The notes: generated by a model not told the origin, from the sequence alone. 64,000 nucleotides of DNA from Chromobacterium sp. IIBBL 290-4 (GCF_024207115.1 NZ_CP100128.1:930001-994000); one strand, 5' to 3'. Positions 28,703 through 36,608 are shown, counted from the first letter of the stretch. Numbers and translations: made by a program.

Positions 28703-29074
28703 ATGAAACTGATTGAATTTGGATTGATCTTGTTCGGCGTGCTGCTCAACGCCGCCGCGCAACTGTGCTTGAAAGCCGGCGTGCGCCAGATCGGCCACTT
28801 CGACTTCTCCTTGGCCAATGCCTGGCCGATAGGCTGGTCTCTGGCCACCAATCTGCCCATCGTCGGCGGCCTGTCCTGCTACGCCGTCAGCGTGGTGGTG
28901 TGGATCATGGCGCTGTCGCGCGTGGAGGTCAGCGTGGCCTACCCCATGCTGTCCATCGGCTACGTGGTCAACGCCCTGCTCGCCTACTGGATGTTCGGCG
29001 AAGCGCTGGCCACGCAAAAACTCATCGGCATCGCCGTGATCATCGTCGGCGTGGTGCTGGTCGCCCGCAGCTGA
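28703..29074 (+). CDS. ArnE/ArnF-like small EamA/SMR membrane protein
   Basis: This is a 123-residue protein with four TM helices (GLILFGVLLNAAAQLCLKAG; a helix at ~50-70; VSVAYPMLSIGYVVNALLAYWMFGE; IGIAVIIVGVVLVA). The PMLSIGYVVNALLAYWMFGE segment is the SMR/EamA pore signature. By position between arnT and arnB it is the flippase subunit for undecaprenyl-phosphate-L-Ara4N. E. coli uses a heterodimer of ArnE and ArnF; only one such gene is present here, so it may act as a homodimer. The ATG follows GGATGTGAATGA, a weak site. Confidence 0.82.
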   Translation: MKLIEFGLILFGVLLNAAAQLCLKAGVRQIGHFDFSLANAWPIGWSLATNLPIVGGLSCYAVSVVVWIMALSRVEVSVAYPMLSIGYVVNALLAYWMFGEALATQKLIGIAVIIVGVVLVARS

Positions 29075-29088
29075 GATAAAGGTTAGAT

Positions 29089-30213
29089 ATGGAATTTCTG
29101 CCCTTCACCCGTCCCGCCATAGACGAAGACACCATCGCCGCCGTAGCCGAAACGCTGCGCTCCGGCTGGATCACCACCGGCCCGCGCTGCCAGCAGCTGG
29201 AAACCGAGCTGTCCGCCTTCTGCGGCGGCCGCCCGGTGCGGCTGGTGGCATCGGCCACCGCCGCGCTGGAGATGGCGCTGCAAATCGCCGGCGTCGGCCC
29301 CGGCGACGAGGTGATCACCTGCCCGCTGAGCTGGATCGCCACCGCCAACGTGATCCTGAAAGTGGGCGCGACGCCGGTGTTCGTCGACGCCGATCCGGCC
29401 ATCCGTAATATCGATCTGTCCAAGCTGGAAGCCGCGATCACGCCGCGCACCCGCGCCATCATCCCGGTGGATCTGGCCGGCCTGCCGGTGGACCGCGACC
29501 GTCTGTACGACATCGCCCGCCGCCATAAGCTGCGCGTGGTGGAAGACGCCGCCCAGTCCATGGGCGCCAATTGGCAGGGCAAGCGCATCGGCGCGGAAGG
29601 CGACCTGGTGTCGTTCAGCTTCCACGCCAACAAGAACATGACCAGCGGCGAAGGCGGCTGCCTGGTGCTGAACAACGCGGAAGAAGCCCGCTTGTTCGAA
29701 AAGCTGCGCCTGCAAGGCGTCACCCGCTTCCCGGACGGCACCATGGACGTGGACGTGCTGGGCGGCAAGGCGAACATGACCGACATCGCCGCCGCCATCG
29801 GCCTGGGCCAGCTGAAACAGCTGGACGCGTTCAACGCCCGCCGCCGCGAATTGGCCAAGCTGTATTTCCAGCATTTCGACCGCGAACTGGGCTGCGAGCT
29901 GCCGCCGGAAGACTTTGAACAGAGCAACTGGCACATGTTCCAGCCGCTGCTGCCCCTGGACAGAATGATCATAGGCCGCGGCGAATTCATCGCCCGCATG
30001 AAGGCGGAACAGATCGGCGTGGGCGTGCACTACCCGGCCATGCATTTGTTCACGCTGTTCCGCGAAAAGGGCTATAGCGAAGGCGACTTCCCGGTAGCCG
30101 AAGACATCGGCGCGCGCACCGTCACGCTGCCGCTGTTCCCGGCGATGAAAGACCAGGACGTGCTCCGCGTCTGCCAAACCTTCAGCGCCGCGCTGCGCGC
30201 CGTTTTACACTGA
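29089..30213 (+). CDS. arnB: UDP-4-amino-4-deoxy-L-arabinose--oxoglutarate aminotransferase
   Basis: This is a 374-residue PLP aminotransferase of the DegT/DnrJ/EryC1 family. It makes UDP-L-Ara4N from the 4-keto sugar. The Schiff-base lysine is K182 in FHANKNMTSGEGG, and the pyridine-binding Asp is in EDAAQSMGA (D153). The N-terminus MEFLPFTRPAIDEDTI is the ArnB hallmark. It lies 14 bases after the flippase gene and 5 bases before arnC, within one transcription unit. Confidence 0.95.
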   Translation: MEFLPFTRPAIDEDTIAAVAETLRSGWITTGPRCQQLETELSAFCGGRPVRLVASATAALEMALQIAGVGPGDEVITCPLSWIATANVILKVGATPVFVDADPAIRNIDLSKLEAAITPRTRAIIPVDLAGLPVDRDRLYDIARRHKLRVVEDAAQSMGANWQGKRIGAEGDLVSFSFHANKNMTSGEGGCLVLNNAEEARLFEKLRLQGVTRFPDGTMDVDVLGGKANMTDIAAAIGLGQLKQLDAFNARRRELAKLYFQHFDRELGCELPPEDFEQSNWHMFQPLLPLDRMIIGRGEFIARMKAEQIGVGVHYPAMHLFTLFREKGYSEGDFPVAEDIGARTVTLPLFPAMKDQDVLRVCQTFSAALRAVLH

Positions 30214-30218
30214 CACTC

Positions 30219-31169
30219 ATGAATACAAGCATCAATCTTTCCGTCGTCATCCCGGTCTACAACGAGCAGGACGTGCTGCAGGCGCTGTTCGACCGCCTGT
30301 ACCCGGCACTGGACGCGCTGAACATCCGCTACGAGATCGTGTTCATCAACGACGGCAGCCGCGACAAGAGCGTGGCCATGTTGTCCGAACAGTTCAACCG
30401 CCGCCCGGACGTGACCCGCGTGGTGCTGTTCAACGGCAACTTCGGCCAGCACCGCGCCATCCTGGCCGGCTTCGAACACAGCCGCGGCGAGCGCGTGGTG
30501 ACGCTGGACGCCGACCTGCAAAACCCGCCGGAAGACATCGCCGTGCTGCTGGCCGAAATGGACAAGGGCCACGACTACGTCGGCTCCATCCGCCGCCAGC
30601 GCAACGACAGCCTGTGGCGCCACCTGGCCAGCCGCGCGATGAACCGCCTGCGCGAGAAGCTGACCCGCATCAAGATGACCGACCAGGGCTGTATGATGCG
30701 CGCCTACAGCCGCCGCATCATCGACACCATCAACCAGTGCAATGAGCTGCACACCTTCATCCCGGCGCTGGCCTACCAGTTTGCGCAGAACCCCACCGAG
30801 GTGACCGTCGGCCACGAGGAGCGCTTCGCCGGCGAATCCAAGTACTCGCTGTACAGCCTGATCCGCCTGAACTTCGACCTGATGACCGGCTTCTCGCTGG
30901 TGCCGCTGCAATGGTTCTCGCTGATGGGCATGGCCATTTCCGCCGGCTCCGGCCTGCTGGTGATCTACCTGATCCTGCGCCGGCTGATCATAGGCCCGGA
31001 AGTGGGCGGTCTGTTCACGCTGTTCGCCATCGCCTTCTTCCTGATCGGCATCGCTCTGTTCGGCATCGGCCTCTTGGGCGAATACATCGGCCGCATTTAT
31101 CAAGAAGTCCGCGCCCGCCCGCGCTATGTGATCCAGGCGGTGCTGGAGCAGAAAGAGGAACAGGCATGA
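30219..31169 (+). CDS. arnC: undecaprenyl-phosphate 4-deoxy-4-formamido-L-arabinose transferase
   Basis: This is a 316-residue GT2 glycosyltransferase anchored by two C-terminal TM helices (residues ~232-255 and ~265-290). It transfers formyl-L-Ara4N from UDP to undecaprenyl phosphate on the cytoplasmic side. The VVIPVYNEQDVL start, the DADLQNPPED (DxD) motif and DQGCMMRAYSR are ArnC-like. Its stop overlaps the start of the formyltransferase by 4 bases (ATGA). Confidence 0.95.
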   Translation: MNTSINLSVVIPVYNEQDVLQALFDRLYPALDALNIRYEIVFINDGSRDKSVAMLSEQFNRRPDVTRVVLFNGNFGQHRAILAGFEHSRGERVVTLDADLQNPPEDIAVLLAEMDKGHDYVGSIRRQRNDSLWRHLASRAMNRLREKLTRIKMTDQGCMMRAYSRRIIDTINQCNELHTFIPALAYQFAQNPTEVTVGHEERFAGESKYSLYSLIRLNFDLMTGFSLVPLQWFSLMGMAISAGSGLLVIYLILRRLIIGPEVGGLFTLFAIAFFLIGIALFGIGLLGEYIGRIYQEVRARPRYVIQAVLEQKEEQA

Positions 31170-32083
31170 GCCGCGCCGTCGTTTTCGCCTACCACAATGT
31201 CGGCGTGCGCTGCCTGAAGGCGCTGATCGGCCGCGGCGTGGACGTGGCGCTGGTGGTGACCCACCAGGACAACCCCAACGAGAACATCTGGTTCGCCAGC
31301 GTAGCTCAAGTCGCGCGCGAGCACGGCATCGCCTGCATCACGCCGGATGATCCGAACGCGCCGGAAGTGGTGGCGCAGGTGCAAGCCTGCCAGGCCGATT
31401 TCCTGTTCTCCTTCTATTACCGCCACATGCTGAAGGCGCCGCTGCTGGAAGCGGTCAAGCGCGGCGCTTACAATATGCACGGCTCGCTGCTGCCCAAGTA
31501 TCGCGGCCGCGTGCCGATCAACTGGGCCGTCATCCACGGCGAAACCGAAACCGGCGCCACGCTGCACCAGATGAACGTCAAACCGGACAACGGCCCCGTC
31601 GTCGACCAGATGGCGGTGCCCATCTTGCCGGACGATACCGCGGACGAGGTGTTCGCCAAGGTCACCGTCGCCGCGGAAATGGTGCTGTGGCGCAGCCTGC
31701 CCGGCCTGATGGACGGCAGCGCGCCGCATCTGCAGCAAGACTTGAGCCTGGGCGGCTACTTTGGCGGCCGCAAGCCGGAAGACGGCCGCATCGACGGTCA
31801 AGCCGCGGCGGCGCAGCTGCACAACTTCGCGCGCGCGCTGACGCGGCCTTTCCCCGGCGCCTTTGCCGATACCAAGGCCGGCCGCCTGCTATTGTGGAAA
31901 ACACTGCGCGCCGGCAGCGCTGCGCCTGCCGAACGCGCCGAAATTTATGCCGCCGACGGCAAGCTGTGGCTGCGCTGCGTCGACGGCGGCCGCCTAGCGG
32001 TGCTGGAAGCGGAACTGGACGGCCAGCCGCTCTCCGCCGACAACTTCGCCGCCCGCGTCGAAGCCGACGCGTTGGCCTTATAA
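31166..32083 (+). CDS. arnA: ArnA formyltransferase half, as a separate gene
   Basis: This is a 305-residue UDP-L-Ara4N formyltransferase. The catalytic triad of the ArnA/Fmt family is present as N103 and H105 (YNMHGSLLPKYRGR) and D141 (VKPDNGPVVDQ). A C-terminal Fmt-like domain follows. In E. coli this domain is the N-terminal half of bifunctional ArnA (660 residues). Here it ends with its own TAA, and the dehydrogenase half starts as a new gene 42 bases later. The start is the ATGA overlap with arnC. Confidence 0.93.
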   Translation: MSRAVVFAYHNVGVRCLKALIGRGVDVALVVTHQDNPNENIWFASVAQVAREHGIACITPDDPNAPEVVAQVQACQADFLFSFYYRHMLKAPLLEAVKRGAYNMHGSLLPKYRGRVPINWAVIHGETETGATLHQMNVKPDNGPVVDQMAVPILPDDTADEVFAKVTVAAEMVLWRSLPGLMDGSAPHLQQDLSLGGYFGGRKPEDGRIDGQAAAAQLHNFARALTRPFPGAFADTKAGRLLLWKTLRAGSAAPAERAEIYAADGKLWLRCVDGGRLAVLEAELDGQPLSADNFAARVEADALAL

Positions 32084-32125
32084 AAGAATTCGATTATTCC
32101 GCCTGCGGGCGAGTGAGGACATCCA

Positions 32126-33169
32126 ATGAAAAAAGTACTGATTCTGGGCGTGAACGGCTTCATCGGCCACCACCTGACCAAGCGCATCATCGAGACGACC
32201 GACTGGGAAGTCTACGGCATGGACATGCAGGACGACCGCGTGGCCGAGTGGAAAGACCATCCGCGCTTCCACTTCTTCGAAGGCGACATCACCATCAACA
32301 AGGAGTGGATCGAATACCACGTCAAGAAGTGCGATGTGGTGCTGCCGCTGGTGGCCATCGCCACGCCGTCCACCTATGTGAACAATCCGCTGCGCGTGTT
32401 CGAGCTGGACTTCGAAGCCAACCTGCCCATCGTGCGCCAGTGCGTGCAGTACAAGAAACACCTGGTGTTCCCGTCCACCTCGGAAGTCTACGGCATGTGC
32501 CACGACGACGAGTTCGACCCGGAAAACTCCGAGCTGATCTGCGGCCCGATCAACAAGCCGCGCTGGATCTACTCCTGCTCCAAGCAGCTGATGGACCGCG
32601 TGATCCACGCCTACGGCATGCAGGAAGGCCTGAACTACACCCTGTTCCGCCCGTTCAACTGGATAGGCGGCGGGCTGGACAACATCAACACGCCCAAGGA
32701 AGGCTCCAGCCGCGTGATCACCCAGTTCCTGGGCCACATCGTGCGCGGCGAGACCATCAAGCTGGTGGACGGCGGCCACCAGAAGCGCGCCTTCACCTAT
32801 GTGGACGACGGCATCGCCGCGCTGATGAAGATCATCGAAAACCAGGACGGCAAAGCCACCGGCCAGATCTACAACATCGGCAACCCGAGCAATAACTACT
32901 CCATCCGCGCACTGTCGCAGATGATGCTGGACCTCGCCCGCGTCTACCCGGAATACCAGCTCAACGCCGACCAGGTGCAAGTGGTGGAAACCACCTCCGG
33001 CCAGTATTACGGCAAGGGCTATCAGGACGTGCAAAACCGCGTGCCCAAGATCGACAACACCATGGCCGATCTGGACTGGAAGCCGACAGTGACCATGGCC
33101 GACGCCCTGCGCGGCATCTACGACTACTACCGCGACCAAGTCGCTGCCAGCCGCGATCTGTCCGAATAA
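32126..33169 (+). CDS. arnA: ArnA UDP-glucuronate decarboxylase half, as a separate gene
   Basis: This is a 347-residue extended SDR enzyme that oxidises and decarboxylates UDP-glucuronate to UDP-4-keto-pentose, the first committed L-Ara4N step. GVNGFIGHHL binds NAD, TSEVYG and YSCSKQLMDRVIHAYG supply the Ser/Thr-Tyr-Lys catalytic residues, and RPFNWIGGGLDNINTPKEGSSRVITQF matches ArnA strongly. It is an independent gene with its own start (GAGGACATCC upstream). It is followed by repeats, so it may be the last gene of the first arn transcription unit. Confidence 0.93.
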   Translation: MKKVLILGVNGFIGHHLTKRIIETTDWEVYGMDMQDDRVAEWKDHPRFHFFEGDITINKEWIEYHVKKCDVVLPLVAIATPSTYVNNPLRVFELDFEANLPIVRQCVQYKKHLVFPSTSEVYGMCHDDEFDPENSELICGPINKPRWIYSCSKQLMDRVIHAYGMQEGLNYTLFRPFNWIGGGLDNINTPKEGSSRVITQFLGHIVRGETIKLVDGGHQKRAFTYVDDGIAALMKIIENQDGKATGQIYNIGNPSNNYSIRALSQMMLDLARVYPEYQLNADQVQVVETTSGQYYGKGYQDVQNRVPKIDNTMADLDWKPTVTMADALRGIYDYYRDQVAASRDLSE

Positions 33170-33190
33170 GCGCCCACGCCATATGGAATC

Positions 33191-33218
33191 GCGGGTATGG
33201 CCTGTTAGGCCAACCCGC
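33191..33218 (+). repeat. GCGGGTATGGCC palindromic element, copy 1
   Basis: A 28-base dyad of the form GCGGGTATGGCC-N4-GGCCAACCCGC. Copies 2 (inverted) and 3 (direct) lie within the next 200 bases. Confidence 0.8.
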
Positions 33219-33238
33219 TCTACGGAGCTGCCCTATAG

Positions 33239-33277
33239 CCCCTCTCCCCCCGTGGGAGAGGGGTTGGGGAGAGGGGG
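33239..33277. repeat. CCCTCTCC/GGAGAGGG palindromic repeat, copy 2
   Basis: This is the same type of dyad as the copy after arnT (CCCCTCTCCCCCCG.. GGGAGAGGGG), here between two GCGGGTATGGCC elements. Confidence 0.7.
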
Positions 33278-33306
33278 GCACGCAGCCAAGATCGATATCA
33301 GCCGTA

Positions 33307-33335
33307 GCGCGGGTTGGCCGCAGGCCATACCCGCG
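33307..33335 (-). repeat. GCGGGTATGGCC palindromic element, copy 2 (inverted)
   Basis: Reads GCGCGGGTTGGCC-N3-GGCCATACCCGCG on the plus strand, the reverse orientation of copies 1 and 3. Confidence 0.8.
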
Positions 33336-33372
33336 AAAAGTTGTCCCACAAGGCATGAACAGGTAATGGAAA

Positions 33373-33406
33373 CCGCGGGTATGGCCCTCCAGGCCAACCC
33401 GCGCTA
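33373..33406 (+). repeat. GCGGGTATGGCC palindromic element, copy 3
   Basis: CCGCGGGTATGGCC-N5-GGCCAACCCGCGC. It ends 21 bases before the start of the DUF4145 gene and may contribute to its 5' leader. Confidence 0.8.
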
Positions 33407-33427
33407 CATAACTTGAAAGGTAAAGAT

Positions 33428-34093
33428 ATGGCAGACATCGTCACGATGAAAGCTCACTGCAACACCTGCGGTGGTAAGCGAAACCATAATTTACTTCACC
33501 AAGTTGATAAAACCTGGGAAGAGGATGTCGGTGATGGCACCTTCATTTCTGGATGGGACAAGTTTTTTATTTTAGAATGCAAAGGGTGCGAAAGCATAAA
33601 GATACTCCATAAATCTCACTTTAGCGAAGAAACAGATGAGAATGGAAATCCTTGCGTTTCGGAAACATATTACCCACCCTCTATATTTCGCCCACAACCC
33701 AGATGGATCAACTCACCATCATCCGCACCACATATTCGACAAGTATTATTAGAAATCTACCAAGCATTACAAAACAAAGCGCCATCTCTTGCATGCATGG
33801 GGATCAGATCAGTCATTGAGGCCATAATGATTGATAAAATTGGAGACAATGGTACTTTTAAGAAAAATATTAATGAATTTAAAAACAAAGGCTTTATTTC
33901 AAATTTTCAAGCTGAAATCTTGGAAGCCGCGTTAGAGCTTGGGCATGCAAGTACACATAGAGGATTCATTCCAAACTACTCGCAAGTCAATGCTGCAATG
34001 GATATTATGGAAAATCTTACACATCAACTATACTTCCTTGAAGATCAAGCAAAAACGGCCATAGAAAAAATTCCAAAACGCCATCCAGACTAA
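33428..34093 (+). CDS. DUF4145 domain-containing protein with N-terminal zinc-ribbon, AT-rich and foreign-looking
   Basis: This is a 221-residue cytoplasmic protein. C11/C14 (CNTCGG) and C51/C54 (CKGCES) probably bind zinc, forming a split ribbon. A helical DUF4145 domain follows at residues ~95-200 (RQVLLEIYQALQNKAPSLACMGIRSVIEAIMIDK ... LELGHASTHRGF). DUF4145 occurs alone or fused to nucleases and defence proteins; its own function is unknown. GAAAGG lies 7 bases before the ATG. Codon use is AT-rich (many AAA, AAT, ATT), unlike every neighbour, and it interrupts the arn genes between arnA and arnD. Likely a recent acquisition. Confidence 0.83.
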   Translation: MADIVTMKAHCNTCGGKRNHNLLHQVDKTWEEDVGDGTFISGWDKFFILECKGCESIKILHKSHFSEETDENGNPCVSETYYPPSIFRPQPRWINSPSSAPHIRQVLLEIYQALQNKAPSLACMGIRSVIEAIMIDKIGDNGTFKKNINEFKNKGFISNFQAEILEAALELGHASTHRGFIPNYSQVNAAMDIMENLTHQLYFLEDQAKTAIEKIPKRHPD

Positions 34094-34162
34094 AATCTCT
34101 CTTCGAAAATTTAACGCTCTGCCAACTAAACCCAGTCTATCCAGTACATACGCTCTAATCTC

Positions 34163-35062
34163 ATGAAAAAACTCGCACTGAAGATAGACGTCGACACTTG
34201 GCGCGGCACCCGCGAGGGCGTGCCGCGGCTGATAGAGATGCTCCAGCGCCACCAGGCCGGCGCCACCTTTTTGTTCAGCCTGGGCCCGGACCACACCGGC
34301 CGCGCCATCAAGCGCGTGTTCCGTCCCGGCTTTTTGTCCAAGGTTTCGCGCACCTCGGTGGTGGAGCACTACGGCATCCGCACCCTGCTCTACGGCACCG
34401 TGCTGCCGGGGCCGGACATCGGCAAGCGCGAGGCCACCCTGCTGCGCGGCGTGCGCGACGCCGGTTTCGAGGTGGGCATCCATTGCTGGGACCACATCAA
34501 GTGGCAGGACTACGTGGCCGGCAAGAATGCCGCCTGGACCCGCGCCGAAATGAAGAAAGCCGCCGACCGCTTCCGCGAGATTTTCGGCGAGCCGGCGCGT
34601 ACCCACGGCGCAGCCGGCTGGCAAATCAACGATGCCGCGCTGGCGTATCAGAAAGAGCTGGGCATGGCCTACGCGTCCGACGGCCGCGGCAGCCAAGCCT
34701 TCCAGCCGGTGGACGCCGCCGGCCAGCCGCTGGGCGTGCCGCAGCTGCCCACCACGCTGCCGACGCTGGACGAGCTGATCGGCCTGGACGGTCTGACTAA
34801 CGATAACGTCCACGAACATCTGTTGAAGCTGACCGAAACCGCGCCGGCCAGCGGCCACGTCTACACCCTGCACGCCGAGCTGGAAGGCATGCGGCTGATG
34901 GACACCTTCGACCGCTTGCTGGCCGGCTGGAAACGCCAGGGCTATGAGCTGGTCAGCTGCATCGATCTGTTCAACAGCCTGGACGCCACCGCGCTGCCCA
35001 AGGGCCGCGTGGTCATGGGCGAAATTCCCGGCCGCAGCGGTACGCTGGCTTTGCAAGCCTGA
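34163..35062 (+). CDS. arnD: 4-deoxy-4-formamido-L-arabinose-phosphoundecaprenol deformylase
   Basis: This is a 299-residue polysaccharide-deacetylase (NodB-fold) enzyme. It removes the formyl group from undecaprenyl-phosphate-L-Ara4FN before flipping. The N-terminal LKIDVDTWRGTREGVP carries the catalytic/metal Asp residues; GIHCWDHIKWQD supplies metal His; RTHGAAGWQ and YTLHAELEG complete the ArnD pattern. The last arn gene in the cluster, it is separated from arnA by the DUF4145 insertion, so it may now need its own promoter in the 69-base AT-rich gap. Confidence 0.94.
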   Translation: MKKLALKIDVDTWRGTREGVPRLIEMLQRHQAGATFLFSLGPDHTGRAIKRVFRPGFLSKVSRTSVVEHYGIRTLLYGTVLPGPDIGKREATLLRGVRDAGFEVGIHCWDHIKWQDYVAGKNAAWTRAEMKKAADRFREIFGEPARTHGAAGWQINDAALAYQKELGMAYASDGRGSQAFQPVDAAGQPLGVPQLPTTLPTLDELIGLDGLTNDNVHEHLLKLTETAPASGHVYTLHAELEGMRLMDTFDRLLAGWKRQGYELVSCIDLFNSLDATALPKGRVVMGEIPGRSGTLALQA

Positions 35063-35072
35063 TCCGAGCGCC

Positions 35073-35106
35073 ACGCGGGCAAGCCCTTGCGGCCTGCCCG
35101 CCCTGC
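35073..35106 (+). repeat. GCGGGCAAGCC palindromic element, copy 1
   Basis: GCGGGCAAGCC-N4-GGCCTGCCCGC dyad just after arnD. It has the same layout as the GCGGGTATGGCC elements upstream of the DUF4145 gene but with a variant sequence. Confidence 0.65.
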
Positions 35107-35152
35107 CAGGCCGGTCTATTCTGAGAGCATCCCACTCATCAGGAGCGCCGCC

Positions 35153-35407
35153 ATGGATACCGCCCAACTCGAACGCCTGCTGCTGATCAGCCTGGCCTTC
35201 CACTACGCCATCCTGATTCTGTGGTTTGGCGTTTTTTATTTCTGCCGCGGCTGGCTGTACCGGCTGCACAGCCGCTGGTTCCGCTTGTCCGAACCCGCCT
35301 TCGATTTGCTGAACTACGGCGGCATCGGCCTCTATAAAATCCTGGTATTCGTGTTCAACCTGGCGCCGCTGCTGGCGCTGTGGCTAAGCCATGCGGGCAA
35401 GGCCTAA
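35153..35407 (+). CDS. DUF6868 family small membrane protein
   Basis: This is an 84-residue protein with two TM helices (LLISLAFHYAILILWFGVFYF and LYKILVFVFNLAPLLALWLS) separated by an Arg/Trp-rich loop (RGWLYRLHSRWFRLSEPAF). The pattern matches the DUF6868 family of unknown function. AGGAG is 8 bases before the ATG. The last seven codons and the stop lie inside a palindromic repeat (GCGGGCAAGGCC...), so its C-terminus may have been formed by repeat insertion. Confidence 0.75.
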   Translation: MDTAQLERLLLISLAFHYAILILWFGVFYFCRGWLYRLHSRWFRLSEPAFDLLNYGGIGLYKILVFVFNLAPLLALWLSHAGKA

Positions 35408-35424
35408 GGGCCAGCCCGCCCTAC
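35393..35424 (+). repeat. GCGGGCAAGGCC palindromic element, copy 2
   Basis: GCGGGCAAGGCC-N4-GGCCAGCCCGCC, overlapping the stop codon of the DUF6868 gene. Confidence 0.65.
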
Positions 35425-35460
35425 CGCCGCGCGCTATGTAAACGCCAGCAGCCCCAACCA

Positions 35461-35493
35461 TGTAGGGCGGGCAGGCCCCGGCCTTGCCCGCGC
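35461..35493 (-). repeat. GCGGGCAAGGCC palindromic element, copy 3 (inverted)
   Basis: GGGCGGGCAGGCC-N3-GGCCTTGCCCGCG, in the opposite orientation to copy 2, with 36 bases between them. Confidence 0.65.
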
Positions 35494-35540
35494 GGAAGGG
35501 GGATGCATTGCGCAATCGCCGCCCTCCCGGCATGGAACGC

Positions 35541-35572
35541 AAAAACGGCGACGGCCCGAAGACCGCCGCCGT
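35541..35572 (-). terminator. terminator of the yejK gene
   Basis: A ten-base stem (ACGGCGACGG / CCGCCGCCGT, one mismatch) is followed on the minus strand by TTTTT. It lies just downstream of the yejK stop. Confidence 0.75.
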
Positions 35573-35594
35573 GATTGTCGGATCAACTCAACCG

Positions 35595-36608
35595 TCAATG
35601 ATCGCGCTTGTTCAGGAACAAGGTCAGGCTGATCCCGCCTTCGCCGTCGTTCTGCGACTGGATGTTCTTCAAGGTGATGCCGGACGGCAGCAACACGCTG
35701 ATGCCATGGCCCACGCCATAGCGCGACAGCGTTTTTTCCAATTGCTTGGCCACGCCCTTGGCCGGCAGCCGCGCCTCGTCGTCCAGCTCGAAGCCATACG
35801 ACTCCGCCGCACTGCCCAGCGCCACTTCCACCTGCTCGCGCGGCACAAAGCGTTCGGCGGCGGCGGTCAACGCCTTGGCCTGCACCTCTTCCGGCTGGCT
35901 TTCCACCAGTTGCAGCAACTCGTCCTTGAAGCGCGCCTGCTGCATGGGGTCTTCGATCTCGCCCGACAACTGTTCCACCACGCTGGCCAGCATCTTGCTG
36001 CTGGACGCCTTGTCCGGCACCCGCAGCGCCTTCAGGAAATCATCCAGCCAGAACTTGGCCTCGCGGCTCAGCCTATCCACCGCGTACACCGTCGGGCCGT
36101 GCTCCAGGATCAGCGCGCCCTTGTCGATCAAGCGCGGGTTGATGCCGGAGGCGTGGCTGATGTCGAACACGCCGCCGCCTTCGATGATGGTGAGGAAGTC
36201 GTCGCGGATCTCCGACTTGAACACGCCCAGCGCGTGGATCTCGCGGTCGCCGTCGCTCAGGCCGGCAAACTGGATCACCAGCAAATCGCCGGCGCTGATA
36301 TTGGGGTGCTGCGAGCGGCCGTACAGATGCTTGGCGATGCGCTGCGACACCTCCAGGAAATCGATCTCGCCGCGGAAGAACTGGCGGGTGTAGTGATAGA
36401 CCTCGTTCAGATTCAAATCGGTCTCATGGACGAACTGGTGCTTCTTGCGGTCGGACACGATGCCCTTCAAATAGCCGTCCAGCAGCAGGCCGGACACCGC
36501 CTCGTCCACCATCGTGGTGCGCTCGGACAGCTGCAGCGGCTCCCCTCGCGTGGGATTGCCCACCCGGTGCACCACCATGCATTCCACTTTTGATTCGGTA
36601 ATCACCAT
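35595..36608 (-). CDS. yejK: nucleoid-associated protein YejK (NdpA family)
   Basis: This is a 337-residue nucleoid-associated protein of the NdpA/YejK family, known to co-purify with nucleoid and to interact with topoisomerases in E. coli. The family segments DGYLKGIVSDRKKHQFVHETDLN, SEIRDDFLTIIEGGGVFDISHASGINP and HGISVLLPSGITLKNI are present. The ATG at 36608 is chosen since GGAG lies 7 bases before it; the ATG at 36614 is too close to that site and a TTG at 36623 has none. Confidence 0.88.
   Translation of the reverse strand: MVITESKVECMVVHRVGNPTRGEPLQLSERTTMVDEAVSGLLLDGYLKGIVSDRKKHQFVHETDLNLNEVYHYTRQFFRGEIDFLEVSQRIAKHLYGRSQHPNISAGDLLVIQFAGLSDGDREIHALGVFKSEIRDDFLTIIEGGGVFDISHASGINPRLIDKGALILEHGPTVYAVDRLSREAKFWLDDFLKALRVPDKASSSKMLASVVEQLSGEIEDPMQQARFKDELLQLVESQPEEVQAKALTAAAERFVPREQVEVALGSAAESYGFELDDEARLPAKGVAKQLEKTLSRYGVGHGISVLLPSGITLKNIQSQNDGEGGISLTLFLNKRDH

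Noticed and set aside
33180..33427. CRISPR array upstream of the DUF4145 gene
   Set aside because: The repeats are palindromic, in mixed orientation, with irregular spacing and no uniform spacers; REP-like elements fit better.
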